Position numbers and translations under genes: made by a program
Assembly: GCA_003554345.1 (NCBI GenBank)
Contig: PWGE01000009.1
Coordinates: 1 to 25,715, forward strand
Length of the DNA stretch: 25,715 bases
Reading direction: 5' to 3'
Source of the DNA: T1SED10-198M sp003554345 [NCBI: Candidatus Sumerlaeota bacterium]
Lineage (GTDB): Bacteria > Sumerlaeota > T1SED10-198M
Shown: positions 1 through 8,550 of the stretch, one piece after another
How positions within the stretch are numbered: position 1 is the stretch's first letter
Layout: every line of letters begins with the position of its first letter
The notes under the pieces: generated by a model
What the model was told of the DNA's origin: nothing
The model's input: only the letters and a program-made list of their open reading frames with translations
Databases searched by the model: none

Positions 1-830
1 AATTCGCCGTTTGTGATTTCTGCTGCTTCTTGAAGTTGTAGGAAGTACTTCTGATCTGTTCTTTCTCGAGGGGGGAAAATGGATACTGAATCAATCTGTT
101 CCTTGAATATTATGGGAAAAATTGCCACATCATGCTCTTCTGCAAAGAACGCAGCCTCCAGAGGTTCGTATTGACCAAGATTTTGTTCACCATCGGTAAG
201 GAGAATAATATTTTTTGTTATTTCATCGTGAAGATTGGCAGGCAACAATTCTTCCAGATGTAGATAATGTTGTTGCACTATGATAATAGCATAATGTAAT
301 GCATCACCGATTGCTGTTCCCTGTTCGGCGGGTCCAGCAACTTCGACAGTATCTATTACCTGTTTAAGGTGAGTAATGTCGGAAGACAGGGGTGAGTTGA
401 GATGAGCAAAGGCAGCAAAGGTGATCAGTCCTACATCTCCCTGCCCGGCATGTTCTAAGTACTGTTGCAATGCTTTTCTGGCAGCATTCCACCGTGTGGT
501 GTGTGTGTTCATGTAATACACCGTTTCTTTCATACTTCCTGATCTATCAAGGAGTAACAGGGAAATAGAGGGGGGTGTGGGACTCGGTTTCCTTCTTTGC
601 TCACTTTGAGGTCGAAGTAAGACTCCTGTAAAAAGAGCAAGACTCAAGCTGTAGCACAAGAAAGGAAGCCAGAGTTTATATTGACGCCCCTTTTGTTTTA
701 AAGGTTTTCCCTGCATGATATGAGGCCATTTTATAGAGGTGAAGCCACGTTTCTTGAAGCCAGTATACAGATAAATGGTCAGGGAAAGAAATCCGAGGCT
801 GATAAGGAGAGGAAGTGGTTCTGTTATCAT
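1..830 (-). CDS. BatA-like von Willebrand factor A membrane protein (C-terminus cut by window edge)
   Basis: The reading frame is open from the ATG at 830 to the left edge of the window, giving about 276 codons without a stop, so the C-terminus is missing. Two hydrophobic segments (about residues 5-23 and 53-72) precede a von Willebrand A domain. The metal-ion site (MIDAS) is intact: DRSGS at 95-99, the Thr in GTAIGDAL at about 172, and LTDGEQN at 211-217. This layout, two membrane spans then a VWA domain, is that of BatA proteins, which sit in the membrane with the VWA domain outside the cytoplasm and work with MoxR ATPases and DUF58 proteins. A further C-terminal membrane span would be expected beyond the edge. 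The start ATG overlaps the stop of the upstream gene as ATGA, which implies translational coupling in the htrA-moxR operon. The biochemical role of Bat proteins is poorly defined; envelope stress and cell integrity have been proposed. Confidence 0.85.
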   Translation of the reverse strand, partial: MITEPLPLLISLGFLSLTIYLYTGFKKRGFTSIKWPHIMQGKPLKQKGRQYKLWLPFLCYSLSLALFTGVLLRPQSEQRRKPSPTPPSISLLLLDRSGSMKETVYYMNTHTTRWNAARKALQQYLEHAGQGDVGLITFAAFAHLNSPLSSDITHLKQVIDTVEVAGPAEQGTAIGDALHYAIIIVQQHYLHLEELLPANLHDEITKNIILLTDGEQNLGQYEPLEAAFFAEEHDVAIFPIIFKEQIDSVSIFPPRERTDQKYFLQLQEAAEITNGE

Positions 831-1849
831 CTATGGACCCTGCCTTGAAATTCCCGGGAATAATAGCGGATAATTTTTTCCAGACGGTATAAAAGTGACT
901 CCTCATCTCCCTGTGGCACCGAAACCGGCGCATATTTCATAGTTTGAGCCCGCGATAAAAGTTTTATGATGAATTTTTTGTCTTCCTCTCGTAGAGGAAT
1001 AGTGAGGTGGTTATTTTTTATTATTTCTTCTATGGTCATTATTTGCAGGTTAATACTATGAGTTTGGTAGAGGAACTGTTTTATTGCCTGGATGAGTTTT
1101 GTATAAAAGAGTCGATTATCAACTTCAAAAAGTCTTTCTCTGCTTATTTCACTTAATGTGGTGAGCGGATATTCGGGAAGTGAAGAATGGGTGCCTTTTT
1201 GTTTGCAATATAAGAAGATAATAACGGTGCCTATGAGTCCGGTTATAGTGACAAAAAAGACGTAAAAAATTGGTCTTTGATAGAAAACCGGTGTGGAAGG
1301 TCTCATGATGTCGGGAGAAGGAGGAGAGTGTGGCGTTTGTGAAGAAGCTGATAATGGTTCCACCTGTACTGAAACAGAACAGAGAGAAAAGGAGTGTTGA
1401 CGGGCAGGAAGGTCAATTGCTGTGAAGTATGCCAGGGCATCTGATAAAGTAATAGTTCCACTTTGCAACGGTTGGAGTACTACATGGTATCCCTGTACAT
1501 TGGCTTTTTTAGATACAGAGGGTAAAGGGGAAAATGATTGTACATATAACTCGGGAAGAAAGAGGTGAGGACGTAAAAAAAGCTCATATTGGGTGTCATC
1601 TGTCTTTTGAGAAGCGACTAAAACGATCTCCCAGTTTTGAGATAAATGAATGGTATCCTCTTTATAAGCAATCCATAATGAAGGTGTTTGATGGTTATTT
1701 TCTATTTGCACATGATGCCATTTATTGTAGTGTTCATTAAGATAGCTTTGTGGCTCACCGGCCATGAGGAGCCATGTTCCAGGTCCACCTCCTGTAATGA
1801 CCATTATTACGATGAAAAGAATGGATGGGACAATACACTGGAAACTCAT
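827..1849 (-). CDS. membrane protein of BatD/DUF4381-like type between DUF58 and VWA genes
   Basis: This 340-residue protein has an N-terminal hydrophobic segment (about residues 5-22, signal peptide or anchor), an exported middle part rich in beta-type sequence, a Pro/Ser-rich linker (about 168-192), one clear transmembrane span (about 193-215) and a cytoplasmic tail of about 125 residues. The tail resembles those of BatD/DUF4381 proteins in Bat operons: a helical stretch near FYTKLIQAIKQFL and a later block (LLSRAQTMKYAP, about 299-310) like the 'aerarFaP' motif of that group. I recognise the group from position and architecture, not from a strong signature. ATGA overlaps join it to the genes on both sides (DUF58 stop at 1846, VWA start at 830), so all three proteins are probably made together. 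The likely role is a membrane partner linking the cytoplasmic MoxR/DUF58 pair to the external VWA proteins; this is inference. Confidence 0.7.
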   Translation of the reverse strand: MSFQCIVPSILFIVIMVITGGGPGTWLLMAGEPQSYLNEHYNKWHHVQIENNHQTPSLWIAYKEDTIHLSQNWEIVLVASQKTDDTQYELFLRPHLFLPELYVQSFSPLPSVSKKANVQGYHVVLQPLQSGTITLSDALAYFTAIDLPARQHSFSLCSVSVQVEPLSASSQTPHSPPSPDIMRPSTPVFYQRPIFYVFFVTITGLIGTVIIFLYCKQKGTHSSLPEYPLTTLSEISRERLFEVDNRLFYTKLIQAIKQFLYQTHSINLQIMTIEEIIKNNHLTIPLREEDKKFIIKLLSRAQTMKYAPVSVPQGDEESLLYRLEKIIRYYSREFQGRVHR

Positions 1850-2724
1850 CTGACTGATCTTTTCTTTCTTTTTCTTAATAGGTGTAAGAGGGAAAGGAGA
1901 TAATTTTGGCGACTTGAAATAGAGATGAAATCGCCCCTGTTTTTTTGAAAAAGACGGCGAACCATTTTTTCGTGTTCCTCCAGATTTTCACCAATCTTTT
2001 GCCGGATCTTTTTTCGACTGAAATCCATCCAAACCCTCTTTTTGGTTTCCGGATCCTGGAATGGAAGGTATCCCAGGGGAGGAATCTCTTTTTCCCATTG
2101 ATCATACAACATGATACCGATGAGACTATTGCGGGCAGATAAAGAAGAAATTCCTTTATCAAAGTCTGAACTGAAAAAATCTGAAAGAAGAAAAATAATA
2201 TTATGACGGGTACGAAGATGCTGATAAAAATCACAGGCGGCTTGAATATTGGTTGTTGATGCAGAGGAGCGGGCGGTCAATATCTCCTCGGCAATTCTGG
2301 AGACAGGATAGCCGGTTTTTCTGGGTGGCAAATATGTCTGTACGTGGTCACTGAATAAAATCAATGCGATTCGATTATTATCATATAAAGCGGAAAATGA
2401 AAGTAAAGCACATATTTCAGCGACTCTCTCCCGCACAAGCCGTGCAGGATTAAAACTCATCGAAGGACTGATATCGACAAGAAAAAAAACATTTTGTCGA
2501 TGTTCTTCCTGGAAGAGCTTTACATGAGGTGTGCCCAGCCGGGCGGTTACGTTCCAGTCTATATGGCGAATATCGTCTCCATGTTGGAAGGGACGCACTT
2601 CGCTGAATTCTAACCCTTCTCCTTTAAAAGCAGAAGAGTAGATTCCGTGAAAAAGATGTTGAGCTTTCCAGGAAGAGGAGATCCGTAAGCGCTTGATTTT
2701 TTTCTTCAGCGCTTCGTTGCTCAT
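1846..2724 (-). CDS. DUF58 family protein (VWA-like, MoxR partner)
   Basis: This 292-residue protein carries the DUF58 hallmark at residues 39-62: FSEVRPFQHGDD followed by IRHIDWNVTAR. Next comes a VWA-like fold starting FFLVDISPSMS (80-90), where DISPS resembles the DxSxS metal site. No signal peptide or membrane span is seen, so it is probably cytoplasmic or peripheral, and its C-terminus is strongly basic (RKRKKR). DUF58 proteins are consistently encoded next to MoxR AAA+ ATPases and are thought to be adaptors or substrates of them. Here the start overlaps the MoxR stop by one base (TAATG), with a GAGG ribosome binding site eight bases upstream. The length is usual for the short, soluble subclass. 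Confidence 0.93.
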   Translation of the reverse strand: MSNEALKKKIKRLRISSSWKAQHLFHGIYSSAFKGEGLEFSEVRPFQHGDDIRHIDWNVTARLGTPHVKLFQEEHRQNVFFLVDISPSMSFNPARLVRERVAEICALLSFSALYDNNRIALILFSDHVQTYLPPRKTGYPVSRIAEEILTARSSASTTNIQAACDFYQHLRTRHNIIFLLSDFFSSDFDKGISSLSARNSLIGIMLYDQWEKEIPPLGYLPFQDPETKKRVWMDFSRKKIRQKIGENLEEHEKMVRRLFQKNRGDFISISSRQNYLLSLLHLLRKRKKRSVR

Positions 2725-3740
2725 TATGGAACCTCAATCTCATTGAGAATGACATCCAGAATTTGGTCAGGTGTTATTTCATCCGCCAGTGCTTCATAAC
2801 TCATGATAATGCGGTGCCTCAGAACATCTTTAGCAACTGCTTTTATATCTTCGGGCAGAACAAAATTTCTTTGTTGAAGAAGAGCATAGCCTTTGGCAGC
2901 CAGGCATAAATAAACTGATGCTCGGGGTGAAGCGCCAAACTCAATACGTTCTTCAATTTCAGGAAGATTATATTCACCAGGTTTGCGGGTTGCTCGTACC
3001 AGTCTTATGACATAATCGCGAATTTTATCATCCACATAAATGGTATCAATCATAGATTTTAAATGGGAAAGAGCCGACCTGTTTATAATACTTTTCAGGT
3101 TCAGTGGGGGGGAAACCCTGGTCATCCGCTGGAGAATAACCTGTTCTTCCTCGCTGGTAGGGTAGGAAACCAGAACCTTCATCATGAAGCGATCAAGCTG
3201 TGCTTCAGGTAAAGGATATGTTCCTTCCTGCTCAATAGGGTTTTGAGTGGCTGCCACAAAAAAGGGGGTGGGTAAAGAATGAGTCTCTCTTCCTATACTG
3301 ACTTCTTTCTCCTGCATGGCCTGGAGAAGAGCGCTTTGTACTTTTGCCGGAGCGCGGTTGATTTCGTCAGCTAATAAAATATTTGTAAAAACAGGCCCTC
3401 TGGTAACCTCGAAACGCAATTCTTTCTGATTATACATCATGGTTCCCATGATATCTGCTGGTAAAAGGTCAGGGGTGAATTGAATTCTCTGGAAATCCAG
3501 GTTAAGAACCCGGGACAGGCACCTTACCATTAAGGTCTTGGCAATACCCGGGACCCCTTCCAGGAGGAGATGCCCTTCCGTTAATAGGGCTATGAGCAAA
3601 CGGTCGAGCATCTCTTCCTGACCGACAAGAACTCTGTGTATTTCCTGACGGGCTTGCTCTATGAGGGGGAAATATTCTTCAGAACAACGGGTATCAGAAT
3701 CTTTTTGTCTGTAAGGGGCCCTTGTATCATTGTTATTCAT
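2724..3740 (-). CDS. MoxR-family AAA+ ATPase
   Basis: A 338-residue MoxR protein with every expected motif: Walker A GVPGIAKT (62-69), Walker B ILLADE followed by INRAP (121-131), sensor 1 in ATQNP (164-168), the arginine-finger region PEAQLDRF (178-185), and a sensor 2-like FGASPRAS near residue 273. MoxR ATPases act as chaperone-like motors that mature or activate VWA-domain partners; the neighbouring DUF58 and VWA genes are the probable clients. Its start lies eight bases inside the 3' end of htrA, with only a weak ribosome binding site (GGTAG), so translation probably depends on ribosomes finishing htrA. The first 20 residues are polar and not conserved in the family. Confidence 0.95.
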   Translation of the reverse strand: MNNNDTRAPYRQKDSDTRCSEEYFPLIEQARQEIHRVLVGQEEMLDRLLIALLTEGHLLLEGVPGIAKTLMVRCLSRVLNLDFQRIQFTPDLLPADIMGTMMYNQKELRFEVTRGPVFTNILLADEINRAPAKVQSALLQAMQEKEVSIGRETHSLPTPFFVAATQNPIEQEGTYPLPEAQLDRFMMKVLVSYPTSEEEQVILQRMTRVSPPLNLKSIINRSALSHLKSMIDTIYVDDKIRDYVIRLVRATRKPGEYNLPEIEERIEFGASPRASVYLCLAAKGYALLQQRNFVLPEDIKAVAKDVLRHRIIMSYEALADEITPDQILDVILNEIEVP

Positions 3741-5172
3741 TATCTACCACTATATATATGTTGGATCCTGCCCGGTGAACGACAAGAAGGATACGGGGTT
3801 GCTCCTGTACTTCTTCCAGAATTTGCTTCATTTCCTCAACGGTTGTTACTTCCTGTCTGTTAATTTCCATGATGATGTCTCCCTGTCGAACACCCTTTTG
3901 TTGGGCACTACTTCCTGGTTCTACCGATGTAACAACAACTCCTTCAATGTTGGGTGAAACATCCAGTTCTTCCCTTATTTCAGGTGTTAATTCCTGCAAT
4001 TCCATGCCGAGAATTCGTTCCGGGGTGACAATGCGTCCTGCTAACAGATCTTCCTGGGTGGGGCGAGCCTCTGTAGTCACTGTGTATTCTTTTTCTTCTC
4101 CATCTCTGTCAATGACGGTTATTTGCACTTCGGAACCAGGTGTGATCATGCTGATGGAATTAACCAGTTCACGGGTACTGCCGATACTTTGACCATCAAC
4201 CTCGACGACAACTTCATCTCTTGAGACCCCTGCTTTGTCTGCAGGACCATCCGGTACTACATCTGTAATGAGAACTCCTTCTTCTATATCGTAAAAGTCA
4301 CGCAGTTCATGGTCTATATCTTTTATGGTGATACCGATCCAACCACGCTGTACTTCGCCGTGCTCTATAAGATTGTTAATAACATTTTCCACGACGTTAC
4401 CGGCAATAGCATATCCTAACCCTATATGACCACCGTGTGTGGTGGAAATGATATTGTTGACTCCAACAACTTCTCCATGAATGTTGAGGAGAGGTCCGCC
4501 ACTATTACCGGGATTAATTGCGGCATCGGTCTGGATAAAATCCTGAAATTCAATACTGACTCCTCTGCCTCCACCTACGTCCTGCAGCTGTCTTCCGGTA
4601 GCACTGACAATTCCTAAACTTGCTGAATGCAGTTGACCAAAGGGATTACCCAGGGCAACAACAAAGTCACCGGGTTCTACTGTATTACTATCTCCAAACT
4701 CCAGGGGAGCCAGATCATCTGCCGGCACCTTCAGTAATGCCAGGTCGGTGTTTTCGTCGGTACCTAATATGGAGACATCACCCTTTTCATAAATGGTGCC
4801 GTCATGTAATTCAATTTCGATATCTGCTTCATCCACACCATCTATAACGTGTAAATTTGTCACAATATAACCATCAGTTGAAATGATGATTCCTGTTCCT
4901 AATGTGGTCCGGGGTTGAGGTTCAGGTCTGGGGAAACCACGAAAGAATTCTTCAAAGGGAAATCCGAAAGAGTCATCATCAGGAAAGAGCCGCCTTTGAG
5001 GGTGATCTTCAGGCTCAATCTCCCCCCTTATACATACCACCGAGGAAATGGAATCCTGAATGATATTACGAAATGTCTTGTTGGTAAGAGGAACTTCCTC
5101 TGTGCTTGTTAATGCGGGAGTTGCCAGAAAAAAAGTTGTTGCAATCACCAGAAGTATTAGTATCTTCTTCAT
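3733..5172 (-). CDS. htrA: HtrA/Deg serine protease with two PDZ domains, exported
   Basis: A 479-residue Do-family protease. Residues 1-22 form a Sec signal peptide. The trypsin-like domain has the full catalytic triad: His108 in TNLHV, Asp143 in TDLALLKV and Ser224 in GNSGGPLLN. An acidic, Phe/Pro-rich loop (about 62-85) precedes the catalytic domain, like the LA loop of DegP. PDZ1 spans about 275-370 and PDZ2 about 385-475. Such proteins degrade or refold damaged envelope proteins. Overall the protein is rich in Asp and Glu. It is the first gene of the minus-strand operon leading into moxR and the Bat genes, and its last codons overlap the moxR start. A strong ribosome binding site (AAGGAGG, 5178-5184) lies five bases before the ATG and fixes the start. 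A sigma-54-type promoter sits directly upstream. Confidence 0.95.
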   Translation of the reverse strand: MKKILILLVIATTFFLATPALTSTEEVPLTNKTFRNIIQDSISSVVCIRGEIEPEDHPQRRLFPDDDSFGFPFEEFFRGFPRPEPQPRTTLGTGIIISTDGYIVTNLHVIDGVDEADIEIELHDGTIYEKGDVSILGTDENTDLALLKVPADDLAPLEFGDSNTVEPGDFVVALGNPFGQLHSASLGIVSATGRQLQDVGGGRGVSIEFQDFIQTDAAINPGNSGGPLLNIHGEVVGVNNIISTTHGGHIGLGYAIAGNVVENVINNLIEHGEVQRGWIGITIKDIDHELRDFYDIEEGVLITDVVPDGPADKAGVSRDEVVVEVDGQSIGSTRELVNSISMITPGSEVQITVIDRDGEEKEYTVTTEARPTQEDLLAGRIVTPERILGMELQELTPEIREELDVSPNIEGVVVTSVEPGSSAQQKGVRQGDIIMEINRQEVTTVEEMKQILEEVQEQPRILLVVHRAGSNIYIVVDNE

Positions 5173-5209
5173 AGAAACCTCCTTATTCTATCTTTTGTCA
5201 TTAAAACAA

Positions 5210-5224
5210 GCAAGTAATGTGCCA
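5210..5224 (-). promoter_or_regulatory. candidate sigma-54 (RpoN) promoter for htrA operon
   Basis: On the minus strand the sequence reads TGGCAC (5224-5219), five bases, then TTGC (5213-5210). GG and GC are separated by exactly ten bases, the invariant spacing of -24/-12 promoters, and the flanks (C before TGG, TT after TTGC) also fit the consensus. Transcription would start near 5198-5200, leaving a leader of about 26 bases that contains the AAGGAGG ribosome binding site of htrA. I saw no comparably good sigma-70 hexamer pair for htrA. No enhancer-binding protein gene is in the window. Confidence 0.65.
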
Positions 5225-5299
5225 GTTTTAGTCTGCATTTATCTTTTCTTCTCATATTAAATAAAATGCACTGAAATAAAAGGAATACCCTTAAATACC

Positions 5300-5327
5300 T
5301 TGCAATTAAGCTGGATAAATTTATAAT
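5300..5327 (+). promoter_or_regulatory. sigma-70-type promoter for the PfkB kinase-symporter genes
   Basis: TTGCAA at 5300-5305 and a perfect TATAAT at 5322-5327 are separated by 16 bases. The predicted start point near 5334 gives a leader of about 44 bases to the kinase start. The promoter diverges from the htrA promoter within the same 205-base intergenic region. Confidence 0.6.
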
Positions 5328-5345
5328 CTTTCTTAAAACAATCTC

Positions 5346-5355
5346 TAAACGTTTA
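5346..5355. promoter_or_regulatory. palindromic operator-like site between promoter and kinase start
   Basis: TAAACGTTTA is a perfect 10-base palindrome with a central CG, the general form of LacI-family operators. It overlaps a second palindrome, GTTTAAAC (5351-5358). It lies just downstream of the predicted transcription start, where a bound repressor would block elongation. The regulator is not in the window, so the assignment to LacI-type control of the kinase and symporter is inference. Confidence 0.35.
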
Positions 5356-5377
5356 AACCCTTAAAGAGGTTTCTCAA

Positions 5378-6346
5378 TTGCCAATGTATGATGTGGTCGG
5401 GGGTACATGCAGTTGTTTGGATCATGTTCTTATTCCCCGTGATAAATATCCAGTTAAGAATGAGAAGACCTTTTTGGAATCTTATACTACGGTAGGTGGT
5501 GGCGTTTCTGCTAATGCCCTCACCCTTTTATCACGTTTGGGTGCAAAGGCTGCATTCTTTGGCTTAGCTGGCAAAGACGCTGCAGGAGAAAGCCTGCGCA
5601 GGGAATTAGCCGACTTTGATGTAAATGTTTCCGGTTACACTCTTCGGGAAGAAATGAGGACACCTCACTCTTTCATTATTGTGGACCCTCAGACAGGTGA
5701 ACGTAGCATTCTGGCATACCAGCCCTCATTTCCTGTAAAGTGGTACGAGGAGGATAAATGGGAAGCTCTGTGCTCGCCTCTTCCCACCATCTTTTTATTT
5801 GATACGCATCATATATCTGTTAAAAAAAAACTGGGGGCGTGGGCGAAAGATCATGATGTTCCTGTTATATGGGATATAGGGACTTATAAAAAAGGGATCG
5901 AAGAACTCTTTTCATTTATGGATTACTTTATAGCACCTGATGATTTTTTACGGGGATATTATCAGAAGAAAGAAATATCCCATGAAAAAGAACTGGCAGA
6001 ACTGCTGCGTGATCTTCACGATCATGGGGGGTTCTCTTTCACGGCTATAACTGTTGGTGCAGAAGGAGTTTATGCGCTCCTGGAAGATGAGGTTGTTCAT
6101 TTTCCGGCAATGCCTTTATCCAGGGTGGTGGACACTACTGGTGCAGGAGACATGTTTCACGCGGGTTTTGTGTATGGTTTACTGCAGGATTGTCAGGTTG
6201 AACAATCTCTGGCATGGGGTATAGTGTGTGCTGGTGTTTCGTGCACTTATATGGGGGGACGTGCTGAGAATATGTGCCCTGAAGAACTTAAAAATGCATA
6301 TAATAATTTCAGGATACATACGAAAAGGAGGAGGGTGATATGTTAA
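5378..6346 (+). CDS. PfkB-family carbohydrate/nucleoside kinase
   Basis: A 322-residue ribokinase-fold protein. The N-terminal PfkB region is present (VGGGVSANALTLLSRLG, about 39-55), and the C-terminal signature DTTGAGDMFHAGF is at 252-264, with the catalytic Asp in GAGD at 258 and the anion hole around it. It would phosphorylate a sugar, sugar acid or nucleoside with ATP in the cytoplasm. The substrate cannot be told from sequence, but coupling to a sodium symporter suggests it acts on whatever that carrier imports. The start used is TTG at 5378, because AGAGG (5365-5369) is eight bases upstream of it; an in-frame ATG at 5384 is the alternative and would place the site 14 bases away. The 3' end overlaps the symporter start by seven bases, giving a two-gene uptake-and-activation unit. 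Confidence 0.92.
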   Translation: MPMYDVVGGTCSCLDHVLIPRDKYPVKNEKTFLESYTTVGGGVSANALTLLSRLGAKAAFFGLAGKDAAGESLRRELADFDVNVSGYTLREEMRTPHSFIIVDPQTGERSILAYQPSFPVKWYEEDKWEALCSPLPTIFLFDTHHISVKKKLGAWAKDHDVPVIWDIGTYKKGIEELFSFMDYFIAPDDFLRGYYQKKEISHEKELAELLRDLHDHGGFSFTAITVGAEGVYALLEDEVVHFPAMPLSRVVDTTGAGDMFHAGFVYGLLQDCQVEQSLAWGIVCAGVSCTYMGGRAENMCPEELKNAYNNFRIHTKRRRVIC

Positions 6347-8538
6347 ACGACGTTGCGTACAATTATCCCGGTGCAATAGATTTAGGCATTATTATCGGGT
6401 TTATCTTAGTAGTGATTATTATTGGCGTGGTCATGTCTCGTGTGGCACAGAAAAGTACGAAAGACTATTTTACGTCGGGGGGGAAAACACCATGGTGGTT
6501 ATTGGGGACTTCTATGGTCGCGACTACATTTGCGGCAGATACGCCCCTCCAGCTGGCAGGCTGGGTCGTAACCAGCGGCGTTTCTCAGAACTGGTTCTGG
6601 TGGTGTCAGGTACCCTTAACCATGGGGGGTGTTTTCCTGTTTGCCCGCCTGTGGCAAAGAGCAAATATATTGACCGACCAGGAACTGGTATATGTGCGGT
6701 ATTCAGGAAAACCAGCCAATTACCTGCGAGGTATTAAAGCTCTTTATTTTGGACTCATTTACGGAGTGATTGTTATGGGGTGGGTTCACCATGCGATGAC
6801 AGTTGTGGTTACCCTTTGTTTTCCCAATATTCCCCGAGTGCCGGTAGTGGATGGTGTGATGAAGTGGCTTTATCTTCATACCCCGCTTTCAGCCGGCATG
6901 GATTCGGAAGTGAGAGAGTTGCTCAGAGCAGGTGAAATTAATGTCTGGGAGTTGGTTGATAAGTTTGAATTAACAGGCGAAAGGGTGATGCATCTGCGGC
7001 AGGCCTGGGAACAAAACCTGGATCCGGAAGTAATGACGGAAGCTCTGGGGATTGTGGATAAACTCCCTCAGCTGGAAATGCCTGCTGCAGCTACGATTCA
7101 TCCTCTTTATTTTCTATCTCATATTGCCGATGTATCTGCAGGTGTGAATGAATATAAGATACTTTTTGGCTTGTTTTTAATCACCATTACTTATACGGCT
7201 ATTTCAGGCTTGTGGGGAGTTATGATTACCGACTTCGTGCAATTCTGGGTGGCTATGCTCGGGGCTATCATATTAGCAATCCTGGCGGTAAATCATGTGA
7301 CTGATGGCGGAGGACTTTCTACCCTGATGGCTCAGCTTGGTGATACGTATGGAGAAGGCAGGGCTCTGGCGATGGTTTCTGTCCTGCCTGCACGAGATGC
7401 GGCGGGTATGGACCTTATGCCGTGGCACTTTTTTCTCATATTTATAGCAATGGTATGGTGGTCTGTTGGTTTTACTGATGGGGGTAGTTATTTTGCCCAG
7501 CGTATGTTATCAGCTAAGAATGAGAAACACGCTGCTATGGGTTACCTCTGGTACGGTGTGGCTCACTTTGCCCTCAGAATGTGGCCCTGGATTGTTGTGG
7601 GGTTTGCGGCAGCTGTCTTGTTTCCCTACCTCCCACATCCTGTGACAGGATATCAGCCCACTCCTGCAGATGCAGAAATGAACTATGTTCGTATGATGCT
7701 TACAGTACTGCCGGTGGGATTGTTAGGATTGGTTCTTGCCTCCTTTATGGCGGCTTATATGTCCACTATATCAACACAGGTAAATCTCTCGGCTTCCTAT
7801 GTGGTGAATGACTTTTATCGCCCTTTTATAAAGAAAGGTGCCTCGGAAAAACATTATGTTCGTGTTTCCATCCTGGCAACTCTTTTCGTGGCGTTTCTGG
7901 GAATTATCGTTGCCCTCTATTTTGAGACCATTGAAGAGGGCTGGTTTCTCCTTGCTACAATGAACGGTGGAGTAGGTGTGATTTATATTCTGAGATGGTA
8001 CTGGCACCGGGTAAGTGCCTGGACTGAAGCATCCTGTCTCTTTACACTTCTGGTTCTGGCGGTGCTTTTCCGGGTAATTAATATTATGGGATTGTTTGAA
8101 GGAACAGTTTTAGAAGTGGGACAGTTAACACCAGGCTATCCCATTAACCTGGTATTTACAGTACCTATTTCCGTAGGAATAGCAATTCTGGTTACCAAAT
8201 TTACCAGTCCAGTGGAAAAGAGCAAACTCAAGGATTTTTGCAAGCGGGTACAACCTGGCGGACCAGGCTGGCGAGTGATTGAAGAAGAAATTCGTGAAGA
8301 AGATCCCTCTTTTAAATCACGTTCACCTCTCAAGTGGAAGAATATTAAAGCCTGGATACTGGCATCTTTTACTATCTATCTCTTCCTTTTTGGAGTCAGC
8401 TGGATGCTTATTGGAGATACGCTCTATGATGAGACATTTATACCGCGGCGAATACTCGGAGCACTCTTCATCCTGGGTTCATTCGTAGCAGGTTGGTTTG
8501 TCGTGCAGAACTTTTCCAGTAAACACTGGGAAGATTAA
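6340..8538 (+). CDS. sodium:solute symporter (SSF family) with large extra loop
   Basis: A 732-residue polytopic protein of the SSF/LeuT-fold family. Early helices carry the family pattern (YFTSGGKTPWWLLGTSMVATTF, about 43-64). The segment YTAISGLWGVMITDFVQF (285-302) and the sodium-site helix with AAYMSTISTQVNLSASYVVNDF (471-492) are diagnostic. Typical members have about 450-570 residues. The extra length here is a hydrophilic, helical insert at about 165-265 between early membrane helices, plus a longer C-terminal part with additional helices. The strong AGGAGG ribosome binding site (6326-6334) five to six bases before the ATG means it can be translated well even though it overlaps the kinase gene. 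Its substrate is unknown; the upstream kinase suggests a sugar, polyol or nucleoside. Confidence 0.9.
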   Translation: MLNDVAYNYPGAIDLGIIIGFILVVIIIGVVMSRVAQKSTKDYFTSGGKTPWWLLGTSMVATTFAADTPLQLAGWVVTSGVSQNWFWWCQVPLTMGGVFLFARLWQRANILTDQELVYVRYSGKPANYLRGIKALYFGLIYGVIVMGWVHHAMTVVVTLCFPNIPRVPVVDGVMKWLYLHTPLSAGMDSEVRELLRAGEINVWELVDKFELTGERVMHLRQAWEQNLDPEVMTEALGIVDKLPQLEMPAAATIHPLYFLSHIADVSAGVNEYKILFGLFLITITYTAISGLWGVMITDFVQFWVAMLGAIILAILAVNHVTDGGGLSTLMAQLGDTYGEGRALAMVSVLPARDAAGMDLMPWHFFLIFIAMVWWSVGFTDGGSYFAQRMLSAKNEKHAAMGYLWYGVAHFALRMWPWIVVGFAAAVLFPYLPHPVTGYQPTPADAEMNYVRMMLTVLPVGLLGLVLASFMAAYMSTISTQVNLSASYVVNDFYRPFIKKGASEKHYVRVSILATLFVAFLGIIVALYFETIEEGWFLLATMNGGVGVIYILRWYWHRVSAWTEASCLFTLLVLAVLFRVINIMGLFEGTVLEVGQLTPGYPINLVFTVPISVGIAILVTKFTSPVEKSKLKDFCKRVQPGGPGWRVIEEEIREEDPSFKSRSPLKWKNIKAWILASFTIYLFLFGVSWMLIGDTLYDETFIPRRILGALFILGSFVAGWFVVQNFSSKHWED

Positions 8539-8550
8539 TATTATTGAGGG

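Noticed and set aside
3869-4192. 107-codon plus-strand frame
   Set aside because: It is antisense to the PDZ region of htrA, Ser/Met-rich as expected for a shadow, with no supporting signals.
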